DNA from: an uncultured Amaricoccus sp.
GTDB taxonomy: Bacteria; Pseudomonadota; Alphaproteobacteria; Rhodobacterales; Rhodobacteraceae
Direction of reading: 5' to 3'
DNA length: 9,338 bases
Assembly: GCF_937858865.1 (NCBI RefSeq)
Contig: NZ_CALLYO010000231.1
Location: 1 to 9,338 of the forward strand
A program made the translations under genes and the position numbers. The notes below the pieces were generated by a model. It was not told the DNA's origin, searched no databases, and worked only from the letters and a program-made list of their open reading frames with translations. Shown here piece by piece: positions 1 to 7,083 of this stretch. Each line of letters begins with the position of its first letter. The stretch's first letter is position 1.

Positions 1-68
1 TGCGGCCGATGCGGCGGCGGGAGGCGCGGCCGGCTCCGTGCTCGGCCTGCCGGCGCCGGGCGGGACGG

Positions 69-2213
69 TCAGTAGCGCAGGCGCGCGTAGTAGGAGGCCT
101 CGGCGGCCGCCCGCGCCTGCCCGAGGGTCGCGACGCCGCGCTGGCCGAGCAGCGGCAGGAGCTTCAGGAAGACCTGGGCGGTGGTCAGCGCGTCGCCGGC
201 GGCGGAGTGGCGCCCGGAGACGGTGACCCCGAGGCGGGCGGCGATCGCCTCGAGCGAATGCGAGATCTCGTCGGGCTGGGCGACGCTCGCGAGCAGCAGC
301 GTGTCGAGGACCGGCTGCTCGAAGCGGACCCCGGTCGCCGCCTCCTTGAGCTGCAGGAAGCGCATGTCGAAGGCGACATTGTGCCCGACGAGCACCGTCT
401 CGGCGGCGAAGGCGTGGAAGGCCGGCAGGACCTCGGTGATGCGGGGCTGGCCGCGCACCATCTCGGGGCGGATGCCGTGGAAGGGGATCGAAGCCTCGGG
501 GATGCTGCGCCCCGGATCGACGAGCTGGTCGAACCGTTCGCCGCGCAGGAGCTTGCCGTTGACGATGCGCACGGCGCCCATCTGGATGATCTCGTCGCCG
601 CCCGCCGGGTCGAGGCCGGTCGTCTCGGTGTCGAAGACGGTATAGGCGAGCGCCGCGAGCGGGCGGTCCTCGAGGGCGCGGGCGGCGTCGCTGACGGCGA
701 AGAGGTCGAAGTCGTAGTATTCCGGCCGCTCGGGCGGGCCGGCCTCGGCGTCGCGGCCGGTGGCGACGGGCAGGAGGAAGCGGAAGAAGGACTGGCCGCG
801 CGGGCGGTCGTGAGCGAGCCAGATCTCGCCGCCGTGCCGCTCGGCCACGTCGCGCGCCGACAGCGGCGAGCCGCCCTCGGCGAGCTGCATCGGCTCGGTG
901 CGCCAGCCCTTGGGGCGGTGCGGCGCGTCCTCGCCGGTCGGCCAGACGAGGTCGAGATGCGCCCAGCCGCCGGCCGCCGGGGCGAGGCGGAGGGTGAGGG
1001 GGGGCCGGTCCGGGGTCTCGTGCAGGCGGTGGGCAAGGAAGGCGAGCGTCTGGGTGAGGGCGAAGCTGTCGACGTTGAGCCAGAGGCCGTCGTCGACCTC
1101 GGTGCCGGCGACCGCCTGGCCGGTGGTCGCCTCGATGCGCTGGGCGGCGGCGGTGAGGAGGTCGGCGCCGAGCATCTCCTGCAGCGGCCAGCGGGTGAGC
1201 AGATCCTCGGAGGCATCGGCGGCAAGGTCGGAGAGGCGGGCGGAGAGGGTGTTCACCTCGTCGCGGACCACGGCCAGGAACCCCTCGCGCTCGGCGGCGT
1301 CGAGGTCGGGATAGTCGAGCATGTCGAGCGCGGCCTGCATGCTGGCGAGCGAGGCGCGGCTCGCCTCGGTCAGCCGCGTCAGCCGCTCGTCGCGGCGCGA
1401 CTGGGCGGCATAGTCCTCGGTGATGTCGTCGAGCAGGAGCACGTAGCCGGAAAGCGGCGCGCCGGCGGCGCCGGGGCGCACCGGGGCGAGGCTGACCTGC
1501 AGCAGGTGGCCGGCCGGCGTCGTGGTGACGAACCGGCTCGAGGCGGCGCCCTCGCCGCGGGCGGCGCGCCGCTCGATCGCCTCGATCGCATGCGCGATGA
1601 GCGCCTTGTCGATCACCGCGTGGATCGAGCGGCCGAGCCCGATGAGCTCCGCCCCGCCGGCGATCGCGGGGGCGGTCGAGAGGCGGCGGAAGAGCGCCCG
1701 GGCGCGGCCGTTGTAAAGCAGGATCCGCCCGTCGGCATTGCAGACGATGACGCTCTGGTTGAGCTCGGCCATCAGCGTGCCGAGCTGGTCGCGCTCGAGC
1801 GCCACCTTGCCGCTCGCCTCCTCGACCAGCCGCGCCATGTCGGCCTTGAGCGCCCGGCGGTCGGAGGCGAGCGCGTTGATCGCCTCGGCGAGCAGGCGCT
1901 GCTGCTTGGCCCCGGCCGGCACCAGCGCCGGCGCGTTGACGTCCCCGACGAGGAGGCGCGTCGCGTCGGTCAGCCGCCCGGTGGCGGCGACATGCGCCTC
2001 GTGGAGCCGTGACGACATCCAGCCGCCGAGGAGGGCGGCGAGCAGCCACCAGCCGAAGAGGAGCGCCTCCCGCCCGGCGAGGAGCGGGCGCGCGAGCGTG
2101 CGCTCCTCGCCAGAGAGCGTCGCTCCGACAAGGAGCGCGCCGAGCGCCAGCCAGGCCGCCAGCGCCAGTCCCGGCGCCAGGGCGGCCATCGCGAGGCGCC
2201 GGTCGAGCTTCAC
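69..2213 (-). CDS. Membrane-anchored PAS / degenerate histidine-kinase / DEDDh 3'-5' exonuclease fusion
   Basis: A 714-residue protein, much longer than a lone epsilon-type exonuclease domain of about 180-240 residues. Two hydrophobic helices (about 8-31 and 48-66) should anchor it in the inner membrane. A PAS-like segment follows (about 140-265), then a helical segment where a HisKA domain would sit (about 272-330), and an HATPase-like remnant (about 340-485) ending in HGGEIW and a final RFLLP strand. The kinase part looks dead: there is no His in the dimerisation helix (RASLASMQ replaces the usual SHELRTP), and the N box and DxGxG box are missing. The C-terminal exonuclease (about 521-690) keeps all DEDDh residues: D528 and E530 in FDTETTGLDP, D616 in GHNVAFD, H669 and D674. 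It should therefore be an active 3'-5' nuclease of the DnaQ/PolC superfamily; the substrate is unknown. The GTG start overlaps the preceding response-regulator stop (GTGA), which favours coupling; the Shine-Dalgarno is weak, and an ATG eight codons in is an alternative. It is the last gene of the operon in this window. Confidence 0.85.
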   Translation of the reverse strand: MKLDRRLAMAALAPGLALAAWLALGALLVGATLSGEERTLARPLLAGREALLFGWWLLAALLGGWMSSRLHEAHVAATGRLTDATRLLVGDVNAPALVPAGAKQQRLLAEAINALASDRRALKADMARLVEEASGKVALERDQLGTLMAELNQSVIVCNADGRILLYNGRARALFRRLSTAPAIAGGAELIGLGRSIHAVIDKALIAHAIEAIERRAARGEGAASSRFVTTTPAGHLLQVSLAPVRPGAAGAPLSGYVLLLDDITEDYAAQSRRDERLTRLTEASRASLASMQAALDMLDYPDLDAAEREGFLAVVRDEVNTLSARLSDLAADASEDLLTRWPLQEMLGADLLTAAAQRIEATTGQAVAGTEVDDGLWLNVDSFALTQTLAFLAHRLHETPDRPPLTLRLAPAAGGWAHLDLVWPTGEDAPHRPKGWRTEPMQLAEGGSPLSARDVAERHGGEIWLAHDRPRGQSFFRFLLPVATGRDAEAGPPERPEYYDFDLFAVSDAARALEDRPLAALAYTVFDTETTGLDPAGGDEIIQMGAVRIVNGKLLRGERFDQLVDPGRSIPEASIPFHGIRPEMVRGQPRITEVLPAFHAFAAETVLVGHNVAFDMRFLQLKEAATGVRFEQPVLDTLLLASVAQPDEISHSLEAIAARLGVTVSGRHSAAGDALTTAQVFLKLLPLLGQRGVATLGQARAAAEASYYARLRY

Positions 2214-2575
2214 GCGAGCATGTCCCGCACCCTGGCGGCGAGATCGCGCGTCGAGAAGGGCTTGGTGATGTAGGCGTCGGCCCCGGCGCCGAGGCCGCGG
2301 GCGACGTCGCTCTCGCGCCCCTTGGCGGTCAGCATCAGGATGCGGGTCTCGCGCACCTCCGGGTCGGCGCGCACCGCCTCGCAGACGTCGAAGCCGGTCA
2401 TCCCCGGCATCATCGCGTCGAGCAGCACGAGCCGCGGCTTCTCGGCGCGGATCATCGCCAGCGCCTCGCTGCCGTCGCGGGCGATCAGCACCTCGTAGCC
2501 CTCGCGCTTCATCATGAAGCTGAGCGACACGACGATGTTGGGCTCGTCGTCAGCGATCAGCACTTTCGTGCCCAT
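2210..2575 (-). CDS. Receiver-only response regulator (CheY-like)
   Basis: 121 residues, a complete single REC domain with no output domain. Expected residues are present: acidic pocket D9/D10, phosphoacceptor D53 in LLDAMMPG, switch T83 in MLTAKG, and K105 in ITKPFS. It should accept phosphate from a histidine kinase, most simply the one encoded just upstream. The ATG lies inside the end of the kinase gene, giving a 26-bp overlap, with a purine-rich GGGGGGAAA about 7 nt ahead as ribosome binding site. Its stop overlaps the GTG start of the exonuclease fusion. CrbR, the regulator paired with CrbS in gammaproteobacteria, has a LuxR-type DNA-binding domain; none is present here. It could therefore act by protein contact, as a phosphate sink or relay, or stand in for the C-terminal receiver found in hybrid kinases of this class. 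The REC assignment is firm; the role is inference. Confidence 0.93.
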   Translation of the reverse strand: MGTKVLIADDEPNIVVSLSFMMKREGYEVLIARDGSEALAMIRAEKPRLVLLDAMMPGMTGFDVCEAVRADPEVRETRILMLTAKGRESDVARGLGAGADAYITKPFSTRDLAARVRDMLA

Positions 2576-5285
2576 TGTCGTTTCCCCCCGCCTTCCCGTC
2601 CGGCCTTAGCGGCAGGCGGAAGGCAAAGCAGGCGCCCTTGCCCGGTTCCGATTCCAGCCACATCGTTCCGCCGAAATGATCTACGATCTGGCGGCTGATC
2701 GGAAGCCCGAGACCGGTGCCGGGGGGCCGCGTCAGGGCATCGCCGCCCTGGCGGAACTTCTCGAAGACGGTTGCCTGCTCGGCGAGGGGCACGCCCGGGC
2801 CGTTGTCGCGCACCGAGACGGCGAGTGATTCGCCCTCGTCGCGCAGCGTGACCGCGACCCTGCCGCCCGCGCGGGGGACGAACTTGGCGGCGTTGGAGAG
2901 GAGATTGAGCATCACCTGGGTCAGCCGGTCGGGGTCGGCGCGCAGGAGCGGCACCGCCTCGGGAAGGTCGAGCGCGACCGAGACGTCACCCTCGCGGAAG
3001 AGCTCGGAGGTCGCGCGCACCGCGTCGGTGACGAGCGCGCGCAGGTCCACGTCGGCATTGTGCCACTCGGCGTGGCCCGACTCGATCTTGGCGAGGTCGA
3101 GCACCTGGTTGACCAGCCGGCTCAGCCGCTCGCTCTCGGAGACGATGATGCCGAGGAACTCCTGGCGCTGGGCGGCCTCCATCTCAGGATCGTCGAGCAT
3201 GAGCTCGGAGAGGGCGCGGATCGAGGTGAGCGGGGTGCGGAGCTCGTGGGTCACCGAGGACATGAAGTCGTCCTTGAGGTGGTCGAGGCTCTTCAGCTGC
3301 TCGTTGGCGGCGCGCAGCTCGCCCGTCGCCTCCTCGAGCGCCCGGGCATAGCCGCGCAGCTGCGAGGCCTCGTCGAGGATCTCGAGCACGTCGTCGATCG
3401 AGAGCGGCTCCTCCTGCGCGACCGATTCGATCATCACCCGCGCCGAGGCGGTGCCCACGGCGCCGGCGATCTGCCGCTCCACCCGGTCGACGAGGCGGGC
3501 GTCGGCGACGAGGTCGGGCACGGGCACGCCGACCTCGCGCGCATGCTCGTCGAAGAGCGCCTGCGCCCGCACCGGGCCGAGGAAGCGCCCGGCGAGCGCG
3601 CGGAGGTCGTCGAGCCGGGCGCGGCCGCGCCAGAAGACCGGCTCGGTGCCGCCGCGGCGGAAGACGTCGACGAAGAGCAGCGCCTGGCTCGCCTCCCGCG
3701 CCGAGGGGCTCCGCGCCAGCGACAGGCCGACGTAGAGCGAGACGTTGGCGAGCAGGCTCCAGAAGAGCGAGTGGGTGAGATAGTCGAGCTGGGCGAGGCC
3801 GAAGAGCCGCTCCGGCGCGAGCAGCGTCAGGCCGAACGGGCCGTCGTCGATGAAGCCCGCCGGGATCCAGCCCGACTTGGCCACCGACGGCAGCATCAGC
3901 GTGTAGGCCCAGACCGCGAAGCCGCCGATCAGCCCGCCGTAGGCGCCGGCGCGGGTACCGCCGCGCCAGTACATGCCGCCGAGCAGTGCCGGCGCGAACT
4001 GCGCCACGGCGGCGAAGCTGATGAGGCCGATCGACACCAGCGCATAGGCCTCCCCCGCGACGCGGAAGTAGAAATAGCCGAGCATCAGCACGGCGAGGAT
4101 GGCGGTGCGGCGGATGTTGAGCAGGAGCCGGGTGAGGTCGCCGCCCTCGCGGCTGCCGAAGCGGCCGAGGCGCAGCAGCGAGGGCATGACGAAGTCGTTG
4201 CAGACCATTGTCGACACCGCCACCGTCTCGACGATCAGCATGCCGGTCACCGCCGAGAAGCCGCCGATATAGGCGAAGAGCGCGAGCCAGTGCGCGCCGC
4301 TCGCGAGCGGCAGCGACAGGATGAAGGTCTCCGGGTTCTCCTGCCCCGGCCCGAAATGGAGCAGGCCGCCGAAAGCGATGGGCAGGACGAAGATGTTGAT
4401 GAGCAGCAGGTAGAGCGGGAAGAGCCAGGCCGCGCGGCGGATGTGCCGCTCGTTCACGCATTCGACGACCATGACCTGGAACTGCCGCGGCAGCAGCAGC
4501 ACCGAGAGCATCGAGAGGATGGTGAGCGCGAACCACTGCGCATAGTCGAAGGAGGCCGCGCTCTGGTCGAGCCGCAGCAGCGTGCGGAGCTCGGGGATGG
4601 CCTCGGTCCGCGCCCAGATGTCGTCCATCCCGTCGAAGAGGCCCCAGGTGACGAAGGCGCCGACCGCGATGAAGGCGACGAGCTTGACCGCCGATTCGAA
4701 GGCGATCGCCGCCACCATCCCCTCGTGGCGCTCGGCGAGGTCGAGGTGCCGCGTGCCGAAGGCGACGGCGAAGGCGGCGAGCGCCAGGGCGACGTAGAGC
4801 GTGCCGTCCTTCCACCAGGCGGTGACCGGCGCGGCGGAAGGGCCGGTCAGCACCTGATAGCCGGCCGAGACCGCCTTCAGCTGCAGCGCGATGTAGGGGA
4901 CGATGCCGACCACGGTGATGAGGGTGACGAGCGCGGCGAGCAGCGGGCTCTTGCCGTAGCGGCTGGCGATGAAGTCGGCGATCGAGGTGATGCGGTAGGT
5001 GCGGGCGATGCGGACCATCTTGCGCACCACCATCCAGGCGAGGAGCATGGCGAGCATCGGCCCGAGGTAGATGGGCAGGAACCACATCCCCCCGCTCGCC
5101 GCCCGCCCGACGCTGCCGAAATAGGTCCAGGCGGTGCAGTAGACCCCCCAGGAGAGCGCGTAGAGCGTGGCGTTGTCGATCACCGAGCGTCCCTGCGCGG
5201 CGCGCCGGTCGCCGTACCAGGCGATGGTGAAGAGCAGGAGCAGGTAGCCGAAGGCGGCGCCGAGGACCATGCCCGGGGTCATCAT
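2550..5285 (-). CDS. SLC5 transporter-STAC-histidine kinase fusion (CrbS/CbrA-like sensor)
   Basis: 911 residues. Residues about 5-530 form a sodium:solute symporter (SLC5) domain with about 13 predicted membrane helices; an S358-T359 pair lies in the region that binds sodium in this fold. A STAC-like linker follows (about 555-655), then a short coiled coil (about 645-672). The kinase core begins directly after it: HisKA with H680 in VTHELRTP, and an HATPase with N794/N798 in LNLLSNAAK, D827 in RDNGPG, and G856/G858/G860 in GTGLGL. All catalytic boxes are intact, so it should be an active inner-membrane sensor kinase. The family includes CbrA and CrbS, which link solute sensing to control of carbon use; CrbS controls acs. 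Two differences from those relatives, as I recall them: no PAS domain between STAC and HisKA, and no C-terminal receiver. The ATG at 5285 overlaps the upstream stop as ATGA; a second ATG follows at once. Position in an acs/actP operon suggests acetate or a related carboxylate as ligand, which is an inference. Confidence 0.93.
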   Translation of the reverse strand: MMTPGMVLGAAFGYLLLLFTIAWYGDRRAAQGRSVIDNATLYALSWGVYCTAWTYFGSVGRAASGGMWFLPIYLGPMLAMLLAWMVVRKMVRIARTYRITSIADFIASRYGKSPLLAALVTLITVVGIVPYIALQLKAVSAGYQVLTGPSAAPVTAWWKDGTLYVALALAAFAVAFGTRHLDLAERHEGMVAAIAFESAVKLVAFIAVGAFVTWGLFDGMDDIWARTEAIPELRTLLRLDQSAASFDYAQWFALTILSMLSVLLLPRQFQVMVVECVNERHIRRAAWLFPLYLLLINIFVLPIAFGGLLHFGPGQENPETFILSLPLASGAHWLALFAYIGGFSAVTGMLIVETVAVSTMVCNDFVMPSLLRLGRFGSREGGDLTRLLLNIRRTAILAVLMLGYFYFRVAGEAYALVSIGLISFAAVAQFAPALLGGMYWRGGTRAGAYGGLIGGFAVWAYTLMLPSVAKSGWIPAGFIDDGPFGLTLLAPERLFGLAQLDYLTHSLFWSLLANVSLYVGLSLARSPSAREASQALLFVDVFRRGGTEPVFWRGRARLDDLRALAGRFLGPVRAQALFDEHAREVGVPVPDLVADARLVDRVERQIAGAVGTASARVMIESVAQEEPLSIDDVLEILDEASQLRGYARALEEATGELRAANEQLKSLDHLKDDFMSSVTHELRTPLTSIRALSELMLDDPEMEAAQRQEFLGIIVSESERLSRLVNQVLDLAKIESGHAEWHNADVDLRALVTDAVRATSELFREGDVSVALDLPEAVPLLRADPDRLTQVMLNLLSNAAKFVPRAGGRVAVTLRDEGESLAVSVRDNGPGVPLAEQATVFEKFRQGGDALTRPPGTGLGLPISRQIVDHFGGTMWLESEPGKGACFAFRLPLRPDGKAGGNDNGHESADR

Positions 5286-5545
5286 GGCCGGTCGTCCTCC
5301 TGCCCGTCCGGCGCGTCGGTCCCGTCGCCGGGGGCGCCGCGCTCGGCGGCATCGCCCTCGCTGACCAGGGCGAGGGCGAGGATGAGCCCGGCCCAGATGG
5401 TGAAGAGCGCGACCGGCAGGAGCGGCAGGCCGAAGACGGTCGCCGGCTGATCCCAGATCGCGAGCAGCGGGAAGTTCAGCAGCGCGAGCCCGGCGGCGCA
5501 GAGGGCGACGAGCACCTGTGGCCGCGGGCGCCGTTCCCCTCTCAC
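5282..5545 (-). CDS. Small two-helix membrane protein, possible partner of the sensor kinase
   Basis: 87 residues with a basic start (RGERRPRPQ), two hydrophobic helices (about 10-30 and 37-62) and a hydrophilic acidic tail of about 25 residues rich in D, E and G. The pattern of a short loop with WDQP, then FGLPLLP leading into the second helix, is reminiscent of DUF3311-type small proteins that accompany SLC5 symporters, but I cannot confirm membership. The start is GTG with a good Shine-Dalgarno (GGGGAGG) about 5 nt upstream, 13 bp after the DUF294 gene stop. Its stop overlaps the ATG of the kinase gene (ATGA), so the two are probably translationally coupled, and a role as accessory subunit of the transporter-like sensor domain is a reasonable inference. 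It is a real gene by position, ribosome binding site and membrane topology; function is unknown. Confidence 0.8.
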   Translation of the reverse strand: MRGERRPRPQVLVALCAAGLALLNFPLLAIWDQPATVFGLPLLPVALFTIWAGLILALALVSEGDAAERGAPGDGTDAPDGQEDDRP

Positions 5546-5558
5546 CCGGCCCTCCCCG

Positions 5559-7064
5559 TCACAACGCGTCGAGGCGGAAGTGGAGCGCGAGCCACTGGCG
5601 GAAGTCGCGCACGATGGTGAGCGAGTCCTTCAGGGCCTGTTGCTCGAGCGTGCCGAGCTCGGCGAGGCGGATCGCGTTGTCGGGCGCCCGCCCGGCCTCG
5701 ATCTGGCGCAGGTTGCTCGAGAGCTTCAGCCCCATGAGCAGGTGCAGCGCGTCGGTGAGATCGCGGGCGCGGCCGGCCTCGATGCGCCCGGCGGCGGCGA
5801 GGGCGCGCAGCCTGTCCTCGGTCCCGAGCGCCTCGACGCCGTACTGCAGCGCCAGCGTGCGCACGCCGTGGACCAGCGGGAAGATGCCGAGCTTCTTGAG
5901 GTCGATCTCGGCCGCCTCCCTGCCGCGCAGTCCCGGGAGCCGGCGCCACCAGCCGCCCTCGGCGCCGAACTGCTCGATGGCGGCGGCGAAGCGGGCGTAG
6001 AAGGCGTCGCTGCCGGCGAGCAGCCGCCGGAGATAGGCGCGCAGCTCGGCGAGGAGGCCGGCGTCCCCGGCCACCGCGGCGGCATCGAGGAAGATGGCGA
6101 GGTTCATCGGCCCCTCCGGGTCGCTGCCGTGCGTCCAGTCGCGCAGCGCGGCGCGGAAGCCCTCGAGCGGCTGGCGCCAGAGCGGCCGGCTCAGCATGAT
6201 GCCGCCGGGGCAGGGGGGATAGCCGAACTCGATCAGCGCCGCGGTGAAGGCCTCGGTCACCGCCTCGAGCCCCTCGAAGGCGAAGCCGTCCTTGAGGATC
6301 AGCGCGTTGTCCTGGTCGGTCTTGATGATCTGCTCGCCGCGCCCCTCGCTGCCCATGACGATGAGGCAGCTCGCGGCGCGCAGCTCGGCCGGCGCGACGA
6401 GCTCCCAGAGCCGGCGGAAGATCTGCCGGTTGAGGCTGTTGACGATGCCGGCGATGACCTCGACGCGCACCCCGTCCTCGCTCAGCACGCGGATCAGCGC
6501 GTCGATCTGCCGCGCCGCGGCGCCGAGCTCCTCGACGCTGACCGCCCGCGCCGCCTGGTGGGCGATGAGGTGGGAGTGGCTGGCGAGAAAGCCCATCAGG
6601 TCGAGCTGGCTCAGGATGCCGACGACCTCCTCGCCCTCGCGCACCAGCACGCGGTGGATGCGGTGGCGCAGCATCAGGATCAGCGCATCGTAGAGCGGGT
6701 CGTCCGCTGCGACGGCGAAGGGCGCGAAGGCGGTGAACTCGCGCACGAGGAGCGCGGCCGGCGGCCGGTCGGCGATCAGCGCCTCGCGCAGGTTGGTGGT
6801 GGTGAAGATGCCGAGCCGGTCGCCGTCGCGCACCAGGGCATCGGCGATGCCGCGCGCCGCGAGGTCGCGGCAGAGGGTCACGAGGTCGGTGCCGGCGTCG
6901 ACGAAGTAGGGCTTGCGCAACGCGGCGTCGCGCACCCGCGCCGCCATCAGCGAGACGAACTCGCGCCGCTCGCGGTGCTCGGCGTCGGCCCGCCCTTGGG
7001 GCGAGCCGACAGGGGTGTCGGGGAGCCGATCCGGCATCGAAGGGCCCGTTTCGGGGTCCGACAT
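5559..7064 (-). CDS. CBS-pair / DUF294 putative nucleotidyltransferase
   Basis: 501 residues, soluble. Two CBS domains lie at about 45-105 and 108-165, the second with HRIHRVLV and VVGILSQLDL. A DUF294 nucleotidyltransferase-like domain follows at about 180-320; its signature GSEGRGEQ (238-245) leads into KTDQDNAL with D250 and D252, the pattern expected of metal-binding aspartates in this fold. A helical DUF294 C-terminal domain occupies about 350-500. Many family members run to about 600-640 residues because of an N-terminal cyclic-nucleotide-binding domain. That domain is absent here: only a short polar tail precedes the first CBS. CBS pairs usually sense adenine nucleotides, so this may be an energy-responsive modifier, loosely like the GlnD PII uridylyltransferase; the target is unknown. 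The gene begins 19 bp after the actP stop with GGGGGAG about 8 nt before the ATG. From memory, a DUF294 gene next to actP also occurs in Pseudomonas. Confidence 0.9.
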   Translation of the reverse strand: MSDPETGPSMPDRLPDTPVGSPQGRADAEHRERREFVSLMAARVRDAALRKPYFVDAGTDLVTLCRDLAARGIADALVRDGDRLGIFTTTNLREALIADRPPAALLVREFTAFAPFAVAADDPLYDALILMLRHRIHRVLVREGEEVVGILSQLDLMGFLASHSHLIAHQAARAVSVEELGAAARQIDALIRVLSEDGVRVEVIAGIVNSLNRQIFRRLWELVAPAELRAASCLIVMGSEGRGEQIIKTDQDNALILKDGFAFEGLEAVTEAFTAALIEFGYPPCPGGIMLSRPLWRQPLEGFRAALRDWTHGSDPEGPMNLAIFLDAAAVAGDAGLLAELRAYLRRLLAGSDAFYARFAAAIEQFGAEGGWWRRLPGLRGREAAEIDLKKLGIFPLVHGVRTLALQYGVEALGTEDRLRALAAAGRIEAGRARDLTDALHLLMGLKLSSNLRQIEAGRAPDNAIRLAELGTLEQQALKDSLTIVRDFRQWLALHFRLDAL

Positions 7065-7083
7065 CGGATCCGCTCCCCCGTGC

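Noticed and set aside
1..68. Possible gene end or terminator beyond the nuclease gene
   Set aside because: Only 68 bases; there is a short CCGGCGCCGG palindrome but no stem-loop with a T tract and no recognisable coding similarity in any frame.
9..2012. Open plus-strand frame of 667 codons
   Set aside because: Antisense to the exonuclease fusion; composition is dominated by R, G, E, A and D with no domain or membrane pattern. Long antisense frames are expected at this GC3 bias.
3060..5450. Open plus-strand frame of 796 codons
   Set aside because: Antisense to the kinase gene; low-complexity charged translation rich in E, R, D and H, a typical mirror of a membrane protein read backwards. No recognisable family.
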